64,000 nucleotides of DNA from Chelydra serpentina (GCA_037349315.1 JBAIAC010000026.1:22845501-22909500), one strand, 5' to 3'. Counted from the first letter of the stretch, positions 47,130 through 59,546 are shown. Numbers and translations are program-made. Notes: generated from the sequence alone by a model not told the origin.

Positions 47130-47436
47130 TATTTTATTATTTCCATTACTGTAGCATCTAGAGGCCCAAACAAGACCGAGGCCCTATGCTGTGCTAGGCG
47201 TTGTACATTCACATTGCAAATGACAGTTCTGGCTCCAAACTGCTGACAATCAAAATAGACATGACAGAAAAAGGGTAGGAGAAAGGAAGTATTATTATTC
47301 TCATTTTACAGATAGGAAAACAAGGCACAGAAAGGTTCAATAACTTCCCCCAGGATTCACAGGAAATGTGTGGCAGAGCTGGGAATTTAACCCAGATTTC
47401 TCATTTTAATAACCACAAGACCATCCGTTTCTCTTC
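47130..47436 (-). repeat. MIR/CORE-like SINE, minus orientation
   Basis: Reading the minus strand: CACAAGACC-type start, a B-box-like GGGTTAAATTCCC (about 47380-47392), CTCTGCCACAC, TTATTGAACCTTTCTGTGCC, CTGTAAAATGAGAATAAT, then GTACAACGCCTAGCACAGCA and GGGCCTCTAGATGCTA. This is the order of a MIR-type SINE joined to the same 3' tail seen at 15683-15813. Confidence 0.75.
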
Positions 47437-47817
47437 CTCATGTGTGACACCCGTATGTGCAGACCGCCATTAAACATTGTGACAGAACAAATGTCAGGAA
47501 AGAAAAAGGGTGACACTTATTTGTCAGCAGCGGTTGTGCTGAGGAGACAGTCAATAGAAGCTTGTTAAGAGTGGCATTGAGTGTGCCTGTCAGTGTGAGA
47601 TGTTGGAGGATAAGTGCAGGAGTCTGACTGTCAGAGAGTAGCTGTCTGCAGTGTGCCTTTCCCCCTGAAATGTCCACCAGAAACTGCATTTTTCTGAGAC
47701 CCTGAGAGTTAGGCTTCCCAAGGGTAAAGCTGGACAATTTTTCCTAACACAGTTGTCTCCACGAGTTGTAATTAAACAAGGGAAAGGAACCAGTCATACA
47801 TAATTTAAACTCTCACA
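47437..47817. other. No gene recognised; one open frame without domain
   Basis: A 99-codon minus-strand frame (47438-47737) begins outside any repeat I recognise but has no identifiable domain or splice context. Confidence 0.35.
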
Positions 47818-47907
47818 CCTTGATCCTGCAAAGAGAACCATGTGACTAGACCTTTGTATTGACTTCAGTGGAGGTCCCTCCATGTGATTCTCTTTGCAGG
47901 ATTGGGG
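47818..47907. repeat. Short foldback repeat (GATCCTGCAAAGAGA arms)
   Basis: Arms ATCCTGCAAAGAGA (from 47823) and TCTCTTTGCAGGAT (to 47902) are exact complements, around the core ATTGACTTCAGTGGA. Confidence 0.8.
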
Positions 47908-48217
47908 CCTCAGTTTCTAATGGCATGAACAACTGTTAAAAGTGGTCCTAATTATTGACTCCAAGATTTCAAAGTGATTCTTTTTCATATAATAACATAA
48001 AGATAGCTGCTTCCACTCTTCTCTATGGGCCAGGCTCTCCAACTGGGCTACATCTCCTCTGATGCAGTATAACTAAAGGCTCCCATGATGCAATTATCTT
48101 CCCTAACCATTAGGGCAGACCATGGTGCATCATGGGATATGTGGTCTGACCAGGGAGCCTGCCCTATAGAGGAAAACCTAATGAGGTAACTGAGCTACCT
48201 CTACCATGGCATGAGCC

Positions 48218-48383
48218 AATATGGAAACATTTCTGAATCAAAATATTTCAGTTTTTGGCTGTTTATTTGGAAAAACCAAACAACAAAAAAACAAAAACAA
48301 ATTTTCGATGAGAAAATTTAGATACATTGTTTTTGCTGAAATTTTTTTAAAAGCAAAAAACCTCATTTTTCTTTCCAGCTCTA
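48218..48383. repeat. AT-rich TIR repeat, right end clear
   Basis: A/T-rich block ending CTTTCCAGCTC followed by TA (48382-48383), like the other AT-rich elements. The end sequence is then repeated once (TCTTTCCAGCTCTA at 48370-48383 and again at 48390-48403). Left end not resolved. Confidence 0.5.
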
Positions 48384-48403
48384 GAGGGTCTTTCCAGCTC
48401 TAG

Positions 48404-50172
48404 GGTCCCATTGTGCTCTGCAGCACAAATTGCTGGAAAGCAAGACACCTACGCACCTTCCATTTTGATATCCAGATCTTAGATGACAACCAGGCCAAAC
48501 TACTTATTGTGACAATGCTAATGCGGGAATGCTGAAGGAAAGCTTTATTCTTTGTTTACTCATTTGCATATCTGTACTTAGAATGCTCTATCAGCTCATC
48601 ATTGTTTCAGAGCAATGCTAGTATCTGGGTTGTGGGAACAAAGTAAAACATTTGTGAGTATGTGGTTTAGAGGCAAGAATTTCTTCTGTGTGTGCCTGCT
48701 CCATAAGCCAGAGCTGTAGAAAGCTTTTCCACATTGTGGTTAAGAATCTTTTGGGTTTTTTTAAAAGTGGCCTATTATTTTTTATGAAGAAAACATAAAC
48801 AATTTAATTGGCTTATTTAAAATCAAATAGTTTAAACTATAATAAATATTCAGTTCTTTGCCATTTAAAATGTGTTTGTCAAAACTGTTTTTTGCTCACT
48901 ATCTCTCTGCCAGTTGGATCTTTATTAGGCTATTGCTAACTGCCTTTTTTTCCTGCCAAAAGCTGAGACATATATAAATTAGATTTAAAATGGTTTTAAA
49001 ATTAGACTTTCAAAGTGTAATTTGAAAAACATGTTACAATGATTCAGGCTAACAAGTCAGATCTATTTGTTGGACAATTGAATAAATATTTGTTATACTA
49101 TTTTATATCTCACTGTCAATAACTCAGTAAAAACAGAGAAAACGGGGAGGAAAACAAAACAAAACAATACTCCCGTAAGGTGGAAAATATCATAGCAGTC
49201 TGAGAAGTGTGTAGTATGGTAGTTAATGTTTACTAAGTATGGAAACAATTAAGGGCTGGATCCTGCATTACTTATGCACCCAAAACTACCATTGAGTTCA
49301 CAAAAGTATTCCAAGAACGGATGCTCAGACAGTGGAAGATATGGCCCTATATGGGCAGTTTTCTTCGGTACAATACAGTCTAATTGAAGAAGCAAAGATT
49401 TATGAATTAGAATGGCGGCTTAAAATGTATAGATACATTCTGTAATGTATAGAATCATGGTCTGTGCTAAAATTCAGGCATTGAGGACTGTTTACAAAAA
49501 TGGGCTAATAAGAAAAAACAGCTTTATCATTGTGGCATTTATTGTGGTCAGCATCTGCATGGGAGAAGGAAGGGAATGAAAAGTAGTCACATTTCAAAAA
49601 TACAAGACAATAGGCCAAATCCTGCCCTGCTGTAAATCCACAGTTAACTCTGTTGACTTCAGTGGAATTGTTGCAGATTAATTTTGTTGTAGTGTACCTG
49701 AGCTCAGCTTTGGCCCAGTGTCCTTAAAATTATTCCAAGGAGGAGCAAAAACAGGTTGTATAGCATTTGTGCTTGCAAATTTACTTTGATGACATGAATG
49801 TTCTGAAAAACGCAGTATTGAGGATAATTCTTAGTCTATAACCTACTAAATCCTACGGGAGCCAGATTTAAGTCTCTGTTGCGGGTTCAAGGTGGTGTTG
49901 TTCCAGCTGCCAAACACTGAACAGGCTCCTCTGTTGTTTTGCACTGTGAATTTACGCATAATTTGCCGTAATTTGGATTAACATTATCTGAAGTGCATTT
50001 ATATTTGTGCTGGAAGACCAGTGTGTCAGCAGATACACTGAATTATCCCAGACAGTACTTTTCAATAACATTGCATCTCTCTCAAAGACCCTGGATAATA
50101 GAAAATCACTGTGCTGGACCCTCCCCGAGTTATGTTTAGTGTGAGTAAGAGGTTAGGGTCCAAACGTGAGGA
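48404..50172. other. No gene recognised; unique DNA
   Basis: The 48520-48660 stretch has no recognised repeat and is a candidate for conserved non-coding sequence. A foldback-core half lies at 49612-49690. Confidence 0.4.
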
Positions 50173-50684
50173 TTAGGCTTTGCCTGCGCTAGCACTTCTG
50201 TTGGCACTTTTGTCAGTTAGGAGTGTGAAAAAACACACCCCTGACCGACATAAGTTTCATCGATGAAAGTGCAGGTGTTGACACAGTAGCGTAGCCGGGG
50301 GGGAGCAGGGGGAGCGGTCGCCCCCCCACTGAGCAGAAGCCGTCCCTTTTTTGTGCTCCGACGCTGCCTTTTGCTCCTACGCTGCAGCCAGAGCGGAGCA
50401 TTTTTTTTGCTCCCGGTGCCTTTTTTCGCTCCCGACACTTTTTGCTCCAGGCGCCTTTTTTTAGCTCCACTCCCCCTGTGCTCTAAACCTGGCTATGCCA
50501 CTGTGTGGACAGCGCTATTTTGGTGGGAGACGCTCGCCCTCTGACGGAGCTACCACCGCTCATTGGGATGGTTTAATTATGCTGGAAGGAGAGCTCTCTC
50601 CTGCCGCCACAGAGCGACTACACAGGAGACTTTACAGCAGCACAGGTGTACCGCTGTAAGGCCCATAGTGTAGACATAGCCTTA
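50173..50684. mobile_element. MITE of the CTACACTAG group, interrupted by a hAT
   Basis: Outer element 50176-50681 has ends GGCTTTGCCTGCGCTAGC and, reverse-complemented, GGCTATGTCTACACTATG. It is flanked by TTA on both sides (50173-50175 and 50682-50684), which would fit a 3-bp TSD. The interior includes GTGAAAAAACACACCCCTGA and GGAGAGCTCTCTCC, collinear with the outer element at 44501-46041. Confidence 0.75.
50276..50511. mobile_element. Nested hAT-type element (CAGTAGCGTAGCCGGG family), copy 2
   Basis: Element 50284-50503 (220 bp) has ends CAGTAGCGTAGCCGGG and, reverse-complemented, CAGTGGCATAGCCAGG, flanked by TGTTGACA (50276-50283) and TGTGGACA (50504-50511), a 7/8 TSD. The interior has repeated TTTTTTGCTCCNGNCGCC units, differing from copy 1 at 26011-26261 only in the filler. 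Confidence 0.9.
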
Positions 50685-50725
50685 GGCACCAATACATAAC
50701 AGATATATCTGTGGCTATGCATTCA

Positions 50726-50826
50726 GCATCTGATTCTGCCACCTTTACTCACAGCAACAGTACTTCAGTGAAACTTTTCAATGAGTGCTGAACTATTCAC
50801 TGTGAGTAACGGTGGCTGAATTGGTG
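50726..50826. repeat. Short foldback repeat
   Basis: Arms ATTCTGCCACCTTTACTCACAG and CTGTGAGTAACGGTGGCTGAAT are complementary with few mismatches. Confidence 0.7.
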
Positions 50827-50859
50827 GCAGAGGGTGAAAGGTGCAATCGGTAACCTGAG

Positions 50860-50960
50860 ATAGATATTATTACATACGCTGTGGTAGTGCCTTGGCACCA
50901 GCACCCCATTGTGCTTGGTGCTGTGCAAACACAGAACAAAAAGACAGTCCCAGTTTACAC
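50860..50960 (-). repeat. Dispersed SINE/LINE-tail repeat
   Basis: TATTATTACATACGCTGTGG, CCCCATTGTGCTTGGTGCTG and CACAGAACAAAAAGACAGTC are the reverse of the tail at 15683-15813. Confidence 0.75.
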
Positions 50961-51812
50961 TTGAGATATTTCTTTCCATCAGTTTAATGACTCCACATCT
51001 GAGGTAGCCAAGGCATATCAGTTATTTCACCTCAGTGTTTGAACTGGCTTTTATTTCAGCCAGTGTTAGGACGCGGCACCTCCAGAATAGAGGTGTGTGG
51101 ACCTAAAATGGATCCTTTTTTGGAGACCTTTTTTCCCTAATATCAAAGTGGTGTCAAGCCTGCATAAATCCACAAATGGAGCATGAAAGCAGCCAGAGAT
51201 CAACATTTCTACCTTTCAACTAAGATAATAACTATTTCAGCCTCTTCTCTGAAGTATAGCTTGCGGATCAAAATATAACCCATAATATTCCCCCAAAGTA
51301 GAAAAATGGATCCCCGCTTTGTACAGTTCAGAACTGTTGAGAAGCTTTAACAGACTGAATGTTGGGGGTACGTTGGTTTCTAATGAACTTCAACAGCCTT
51401 TTGATATTTTAGGTAATATCCTTTATGTATTAGTTTAAACAGACCAAATTCTGATCTTGGTTACACCAGGGTAAATTTTGAGTAATTCCATTGAAGTCAA
51501 TTGACTCCTAACGAGAGCAGATTTGGCCTATTCTGCTCATGAATGTTCTTTTCCAGAGGGTCTCAGCCTACTTGCCAATTATCTCCCCCTAAATTTCTTC
51601 CGCCATTGAGGCTGCTATGCACTTGGTGCCAGACATCTTGTTGCCTACTTTGGGCTCAGTTCTGCTCTCACTGAAGCCAATCTGAGTTTCGTTATTGACT
51701 TTAAGGAGCAGTATGCAAATAGCCCACAGGGGTCCTTGTCCTGCTCCCATTGATCAGCCACATGGGTTGCTGTTGAGGTATGTGGTACTTTCTAATCTTC
51801 ACCCCAGGCTCA
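50961..51812. other. No gene recognised; unique DNA
   Basis: Foldback-core half at about 51450-51530 (TACACCAGGGTAAATT, ATTCCATTGAAGTCAATTGA). Nothing else supportable. Confidence 0.4.
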
Positions 51813-51995
51813 GGGCAGGTCTCTACTACTGCGTAAGTCCATCTAACTTGCATTGCTCAGGGGTGTGAAAAAGATCTAAGTGCTGTCCACACCAGCACTA
51901 TTTTGTTCTCCTACCAACATAGCTTCTGCCTCTCACGGAGATGCAGTAATTATGCTGACAGGAGATCTCCCTACTCTTCTGAGGTGAGAGAAAGA
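51813..51995. mobile_element. Partial MITE of the CTACACTAG group
   Basis: Starts GGGCAGGTCTCTACTACTG, then GCTCAGGGGTGTGAAAAA, GTGCTGTCCACACCAGCACT and GATGCAGTAATTATGCTGAC, in the same order as 44501-46041 and 50176-50681. The right end is lost. Confidence 0.65.
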
Positions 51996-54900
51996 GACCA
52001 GGACTATGTATCAAGACTAGGCCTCCCACATGGCAAGGGGTATTGTGACGTATCTGTCTGCAATGTTAACTTAAATTCTTGCAGCACTTAGCCATATTGC
52101 AAGGAAAACATTTCTTAGTGTGTTTAGTTCTTTTATAAATACTAATCTAATTGCAAAACTATGATAATGCACTTCACTGAGTATTGCAAAGTTTCCGGGA
52201 TCATTTGCAGCTGCAAACTTTCACTTCATGCCAATGTATCACATGCTGGTGGTTGAATTTTTAAGTAAATTTTCTAAAAATACAGAAGTCTTTTGAAATA
52301 AAAGCCCGATGAGCAGAAAAAAGGAGAAAGTTAGGAATTTCTCCATCAGTCTTCTCATTGATTACCCTTCTCCCCTGGGCTCTCAGGAGTAAAGGCCAGA
52401 TTTGGATAGTGGGCCTATTTGGATAGCAGTTAAATTGGTTTCAGAGGGAATAACTCATGGAGTAAGGTGCATTTTGGCTTTAGGAAGGGTATCAGAATCC
52501 GACCCTGAATAGGGAAACCCTCAATTCAAGTCTCTGTCCAAGAGATATAGAATAAATCAAAGAGACATGAAAAAAATATACAGTAATGACAGGATGAAAA
52601 TAAAAGAGGTATATCAGTTGCATTGATGCTAAGCCATTTAGAAATGTCACATACAGATGATCAATGGTCAAGAAAGTGCTTTTATACTGTTATAATTTCT
52701 CACTTAAAACTGAAGAACAATCACTCAGCCCTCAGACATGAGTTCCAACCTGCATCTTCGCTTGCTGTACTCATTCTCACCAGCTACATTTCATAGGAAT
52801 TCTTAGGAAAAGTTGCAAAATACACATTACAAGTGTATTGCTCACTTGTTGACCACAAGGCAACAGTACCCAGTCCCTGCCACCCCAGAACTATGAACTC
52901 TGTTGTTTCTATCAGTAGAATTACAGTTTAATTACAATTAACACCCTCAAACACCCTCCACCACAACCGCAAAGAAGTCCTTGCCAGGTCTTACCTAATC
53001 CTGCAACCCTGAATTCAGTGGGATTGCTCACATGGGTAAGGGCTTCAAGATTGAGCTCACAATGTAGCCAATTTTCTGGCATCAGTGAGGCACCAAAATA
53101 AATAAAACCCCACTCAGCCCAAATCTTCAGTCCCTACTTAGTTTTCACTGGGGAAAAATTTGCATTGGCTTAATGTGCAAATGAACCCCAAATCTTATGG
53201 CAAAACTTGAGGCTTAGTTTTATGGACATACAATCAACAGTGGGCCCAAATGAGACATGGCTACCTACCAGGTTTGTCTAGCAAATCTAAAATTTTCATT
53301 TTCACCCACAGTTTATCATGTACCTATACAATTGAGGCTGCAGCTGTTTGCTGTTGCAAACTCAGGCTGTTTTGGAAATGTTTCTTGGTGCTGTGATACA
53401 GGGTTTGTATATGTTTGTGTTTAAAAGTATTATATAGGATGTTAAGGATTATATTCTAGGGTTCTCTCCAACAAATCATTGACTTAATAGGACTGTATGC
53501 ATGAATAACAGTTTGAAAGATCAGTCCCTTAATTTGCATGTATTTGCTAACTGATCATTGAATCTCAGAAAGCTGTTCAGAGAAGTAGCCAAAAGTTTAG
53601 CTGCTCATCTGAATCTCATGAGCTAGAAACTGGACCAGGGAATCTCACGAGAACTGGCTTTTTTGTGAGATATCCAATTACTGCTTTATCCCAGCTGACA
53701 CTTCAATTTCCTATGTATTTCCTAAAGTATTTTGTCCCTTCAAATCCTATGCCAGATGAAACCATGAGGGGGAAGATGATGAGAACTTTTTAAAAAAAGG
53801 TAGATGATCTTAATGAAACATTACTTTGCGTTTCTGGGGAAGTTTCAGGTTGGCCTTATTTTCTCTGTTGGTTTGCCAGTCCCTAGTATTTACACCATTG
53901 TCGTCTTCCAGATAGGTCCTCTGTTTGGCAATGAAATTAAATTCATACAACTGTCATGCTGGATAAGTTTGTTTGTTCTTCTAGTTATGCCTGTGGTGAA
54001 AGCCAATACCTGATGTTTCAGAGTGACACAATATTAAAGGTCAGAATTTGCCAGATACCACACAATAACCACACTTATTTCCTATTCTAAGCCTAGGAAA
54101 AAAAGATGGCATCACAGAGGTATCTGATTGGTAACTGCTGGCAAATGCTGGCTTTTTAATGACAACCACCACCAGAAGCCTTGGGTGCTCTGTTTGCATT
54201 AATTATATCACTGAGGATAATTTATTCTTTGCATGGAGTTGCAATTGGATTTTTGTTACTGTTGAATCAAGTCTAAATGTGTCCTTGGTAGTCAACCAGC
54301 AAGCTACTGGAACTTCAATAAACTACTCTGGAGAGCCCTTCTCACTGATAGAGAGGCTGAGGGTCTGTAGCAGAAATAGATATATTTTCAGTGTCAAAAT
54401 GTAAACTGGAGCATGAATCAGCCTTCTGGCTGGGTGTAAAGGGAGGGAAGCCTCTAGCACATTACCTCTGCCCTCGCCATCTGTGGCAACGTGAACATGC
54501 TGCAGGTGCCAAGGATTGTGGGAATATATTTGGACAGCTGTGGAATACGAGCGAGAGGAGAAAAACAGCTATCTTGAGGCAAACATGTCCTGATTTCTAA
54601 GGGAACCATATTTATGTTAGTCATAACCACATTATCCAATATAATTGGGGTAAAAAAATGAATGAGCTTAAAAGAATGTAAAAGAAAAAAGTTTCACAAT
54701 TCCCATAATAAATAAAGACCTGGTTTAGAGGGTTTGTGAGAACTTCAGAAGTTGAAAAGGGTAGCAAACCCCAATGTTTTCCAAAAGACAACACCAGAAA
54801 AACCACAGACCACCTTTTTTTTTTTTTTTTTTTGGCTAGATGGTGTAAATCTCATCCATCATAGCTCCTTCTGTGTTGCTTTATTTAATGTTTCCTAATT

Positions 54901-57483
54901 CTGTGCTGGTATATTGTATTAAGAGCTAATGGATCACATTCTTGCTCTCTTTACACCCTGTGTGAGCACATCTGAAGGCAGGATTTGGACAAATAGTTAT
55001 GAACACTTGCCCTGTATTTCCATCTTCCTGCTTCTCTGAACATTCTCTTGTTTTCTCCAGGCCTGATTTTGGGAAGTGCTGACCACACACAGTTCCCATC
55101 GAAGTCAGTGCCCTCTTAGGACCTTGTTGTTTAGAAATTCATTTAGCTCCCTCCTGACTGCATTCTTACAGTTACTTTTATGTGAAGCATATTCTGTATG
55201 TTGGATGTCATTTGCCTCTGTGAGGTTTGTCTAAATTTCCAGACTGTATCTCTTCTCTTCACTGTTTTTACATTAGCAAGAAGTTTCTTCTCTCTCTTTC
55301 CTATTTCTGTTTCCATCTACTCCTGTCCCTCCAGTTTGAGGAATGCTTGCCAAATAATTTTAGACATTGGACTTTTCTGTGACTCTGTTATTACTGTTAA
55401 ATCGTTTTGTCTTCATTTTGACTAAAGGTACAGAATATGGCATTTAAGCTATAGTCATGCGAACATTTACTGTTACAGTTAACCTTTGCTCTTCAGTTGT
55501 ATCTAAAAGACCTGAACTAAGGGTCATAGATAAAACATCCCCATGGCTTTTTAAAAAAAAACTGGGTTTCATCAGTGAATCATTAACCTGGTAGATTATT
55601 TACTATTACTTACTAGAAGAAATACATAATGTAGTTTTACTGCTTTGTGCGGGTTTGACTTATGTATAGTCTTGTTTCCATAGGTTCTTCACTGAGGCAG
55701 GGCCTGTTGTAGCTATGTAAAGTATTTAAAAATTGCCTAAACAGCAAAGAAATCACAATAATTCATACACTCTCCAAAGATCTTTTCTGTTTAACATGGA
55801 ACACTGAGAATCTTGTTTTGCATGAGGGAAAATTCATTATTCCTATGTTAGGGTCCAAGAAATGTTAGCTTCAAGTTAAAATAGATAGCCAGGTTCTCAG
55901 TTGTCCCCAGATTCTGCTGGAAGCCAAAGCAAATTAATTGCAGTTCCTGGATCCTACATCAGGTTTTACACTGGCCCCAATACAGATGAGAGTAATATAA
56001 GAGTACAGATTACAGATCATAGGGGCTGTTCAAATTGAAACCAACTCCCTATAGTTACCAAGGGCCCGCCAGAGCACAGCGTGGTCTGTCCCCACCCCCT
56101 CTGTGCCTTTAATACAGCTCTGTATTGGGGCTGCATGAACTAGTTACACCAGCTCTATAGCAAAGTAAAGTATCCATGATGAAAACAAATCAGTCCTTTC
56201 AGAGAGTACAGCATAGGGAAGGAGGGGAGGGAGTGGGCTGACTAAACTTTAATCTGAGGTCTTGGGTAGCTCAACAGGAAGAGATAAATAAATTAGAGCC
56301 ATCCTTTATTAGTAATGAGCACTTGCTCCTTCTGTTCTCTATCATATGCAGTCTTACAGAGAGGATGATCTCCTCCGCCCTTCCCAATCTTGCCAGTATA
56401 TCTTTGTGAAGCAGGATTTACAGTCATTTTTGGGAACAAGATTTCCCCATTTCTCCTCTCGTACACGCCTCTCTTAATTTTAATCTCCTTCCCCAGAAGA
56501 CTAGTGCACCCCAAAGCTAAGGGAGTGGAGCGTGAGTAAATCAAAGGATTTGTCTGAGTCAGCTTCCTTTCCCCCCCTCCTTTTTGTCAACTGAAAAACA
56601 AATGTGATACCCTCCCATCCGCCCTTGCCACAGGGCCAGTAACTATAGGTCAATCATTTGGAGTTTGCAGTGGTTGGGGATCAATGTGTTAGAATCCCCT
56701 TTGAGAATATATATTGGGAGATGTGGGTTTTTGGGTACAGAAGAAGATAAAGGGCCTCTCACTTATACTGGGGTAAATCAGGAGAAATGCCATTCACTTA
56801 GCAGTACCAATAATCATTATGTCAGCTGACTGCTCAAAGTGCTGCTTATGCTCCTGGAGAAGGGCAGCACAAGGCAATGATGAATGCCTTCACATTGCTT
56901 ACATGAACTTCAGCTGATTGCTTAACAACAAAGGGTTTAATGTTGCTTTCATTATGGATTACGCAGCATGATGAGTTTAATCTGTGTTGACAAACAGGTT
57001 TAATTGTACCTCACGTCTTTGCTTAGCTAATGGGAATGTTTGGCTATATTATGACGTTTACATCTATAGGACAAAATCTTGATCCTGCTGCACTGAGGGT
57101 GTACAGTCAGCCGTAGTTCTGAGGCCTTGCCATGCTTTCTGCCCCCGGGGCAAGAAGGTCTCCTGAGAAGTGGCTGTGGAATCACTTTGTCTGCCCAGCC
57201 CAGATTACTTGAAGAGGCAGTGTCTCTATGGCAGTGGAGTCACTAGGAAGTGAGACCCTGTGGCAGTAGTGGCAGGTGTCCACAACACCAACATCAGAGC
57301 AGGCTGGCAGCCCCAAAACAAGCCTGCTGGGGGCCTATCATCCTGAAGCCTCTCAGGAGAGAGGTAGTGGGGGGCAGCAATGTAGTAAGGGGCAGCAGCA
57401 GGGGGAACATCATGGTCTCCTCCCAACAAGCTTCTGGCAGCCAGGTGGACTTGCTTCTTCTCCTTAGGCTGCTTCCCTTGCAA
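51996..57483. other. No gene recognised; long unremarkable stretch
   Basis: Short frames on both strands only (for example 53804-54013, 54159-54404, 55198-55425), without domains or mutual phasing. Foldback-core halves at 52998-53055 and 56750-56800, T run at 54815-54833. The 56900-57060 block is repeat-free and moderately balanced in composition. Confidence 0.4.
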
Positions 57484-57631
57484 GATCCAAGTGGGGTGAC
57501 CAGACAGCAAATGTGAAAAATCAGGACAGGGGGTGGGGGGGGGGGGGGTAATAGGAGCCTATATAAGAAAAAGACCCAAAAATCGGGACTGTCCCTATAA
57601 AATCGGGACATCTGGTCACCCTAGATCCAAG
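57484..57631. mobile_element. hAT-type MITE (TAGGGTGACCAGA family), copy 3
   Basis: Element 57492-57623 (132 bp) has TIRs TGGGGTGACCAGA and, reverse-complemented, TAGGGTGACCAGA, with perfect TSD GATCCAAG (57484-57491 and 57624-57631). The interior is nearly identical to copy 2, apart from an expanded G run near 57528-57548. Confidence 0.95.
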
Positions 57632-58646
57632 CAGGAAAGAAGCAGCTAACAGCAGCCTCCAAATCCCAGAAGAGACCCCATGTCCCCCAACCAGACCCCG
57701 ATCTCCTGCTCTTCAGACAGACCACAGCCTCTAGCTCCTCTCCCTGACAGTACTGCAGCAGCATCTCCAGACATCCCAGAACCCACCCACCTACCTACCT
57801 ACCCACCAGTGCCAATCTACCCTTAGGCAGCACCTACATGCTCTCTGGTACCCACTGATCCAAACCACCCAGAATTCATCAACCTCACCTACCAATTCCA
57901 GGCATGTACCAGCTCCCCTCACCAAACCCAGCATTCCTAGACAACCTCCCACATCCTTAGCTGTGCCAGCCTCAGAGCTGCCAAATTTTGTTCAGCTCTA
58001 TGTGCTATCCTGGCACTACTTGGGTAGGGTATATTGACCATACGCTGCTGGTCACCGGAAAATTAATCGAAAATATGTAAACTGGGTCATTAAAAAATGT
58101 GGATGAAATGTCGCACATAGAGCTTCACAAAACTTGGCAGCTACGTGAGAGATTATACTTAGCTCTCCAATCCTCAGGGCTCCGCTTCTCAGCGTATCAC
58201 AAGTGGTGGCAGGGAGGCTACTGCTGCTCTCTGGCAAACCTCCATGTGGATAATTTTCATTCAGTTTAAGAATGGCTGATACCAATTTAGATTAATTCAG
58301 TAGGAAACCAAAGTAATCTAAATCTTAAATCAATTTAAGACCATCCATACAAGGGTTTTTCCATTTTAACCAAATCGGTTTTTTAATTGATTTTAGTTAA
58401 ACCAGTGCAAAGTTTGTCTATCGATGAGGCTTTGGATCCTGACTGCAAAGCGGCTAGGCAGCCATTCCATGTAGATTATGGATAGAAATAAGATGGCACT
58501 AATAACCATTAGACCATTTTTCAAGTTTCCCCTTAGAATGAGTGGAGTATTCTATAATACTGTATAATTTATAGTGATGTAGTGAAAACACTGAGGTACC
58601 ATATCAATGACTGTAGCATTGTACACAATCAGGTGTCAAGATAATC
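57632..58646. other. No gene recognised; unique DNA
   Basis: C-rich region with a short (ACCT)n run near 57787-57808. No supportable coding feature. Confidence 0.4.
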
Positions 58647-58774
58647 TTCTAGTGCAGCAGTTCTCAAACTGTGGGTCAGGACCCCAAAGTGGTTCCTCTA
58701 ATTTTTTATATCCATGGGTGGAATGAATTTTGTTATGTGTACCAGTATGGAGGTGATGTATGGTGGGGGTAGGG

Positions 58775-59095
58775 CAGAGGGATTTGGAGTGTGGGAGGAG
58801 GCTCAGGGCTGGGGCAGAGGGTCGGAGGGGGGTGAGGGCTCTGGCTGGGGCTGGGGATGATGGGTTTGGAGTGTGCGAGGGGGCTCAGGGCTATGGCAAA
58901 GGGCTGGGGCGTGGGGGTGTGTGAGGGCAATGTGCGGGATCTGGGGTGGGGCCGGGGATAGGATTCAGGGTGCAGGAGGGGGCTCAGGGCTGGGGCAGAG
59001 GTTGGAGTGCGGGGGGGAGGGGGTTATGGCTCCAGCTAGGGGGTGCGGGCTCTGGGGTGGGACCGGGGATGAGGGGTTTGGGGTGCAGGCTGCCC
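58775..59095. repeat. G-rich minisatellite inside the hAT element
   Basis: Irregular repeats of GGGCTCAGGGCTGGGGCAGAG, TCTGGGGTGGGRCCGGGGAT and TTTGGRGTGYG units. Confidence 0.8.
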
Positions 59096-59367
59096 AGGGG
59101 CTGCGGTGGGGAGAGAGGACTCCCCCCAGTCCTATCTCGCCACAGCAGCCTGGGACTGGGGGAGAGGCACCTCTCCCTGTCCATGGCAGCTCTGAGGCTG
59201 GGGCCGGGGGAGAGGCACCTCTCCCCGCCTGCACAGCCCTTGATAGCCTGCTGTACGGCCGCGCAGCTTAGAGGAAAGTTAGGTCCTGAACCCATTTTAA
59301 TGGGGTTGTCAAGGCTGGTGGTAGACTTGCTGGGGCCTGGGGCTTCAACCCGAGCCCTTGGGCTTCA

Positions 59368-59546
59368 GCCCTGGGCACTGTTTCTTCTGAGCTGTGCACG
59401 TGTGCGTGCACACACAGATCCTAAACCCCATGCACACGACGAAACACCGCGCGCACAAAAATTTGCACACAAGCACAAAAATTGGCACAGAAGAAAGTTT
59501 TTGCACACACGGCCTGTCAAAAATTAGAGGGAACGTTGGCCCTGGG
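59368..59546. mobile_element. Nested hAT-type element (CACTGTTCCCTCTA family), copy 2
   Basis: Element 59376-59538 (163 bp) has ends CACTGTTTCTTCT and, reverse-complemented, CAACGTTCCCTCT, with perfect TSD GCCCTGGG (59368-59375 and 59539-59546). The interior (GTGCACGTGTGCGTGCAC, GCACAAAAATT repeats) matches the copy at 38145-38305 over its full length. Confidence 0.93.

Noticed and set aside
58873..59527. Gly-rich frames of 132 and 193 codons
   Set aside because: They follow the G-rich minisatellite of a hAT and run into a nested transposon, so they are not a gene.
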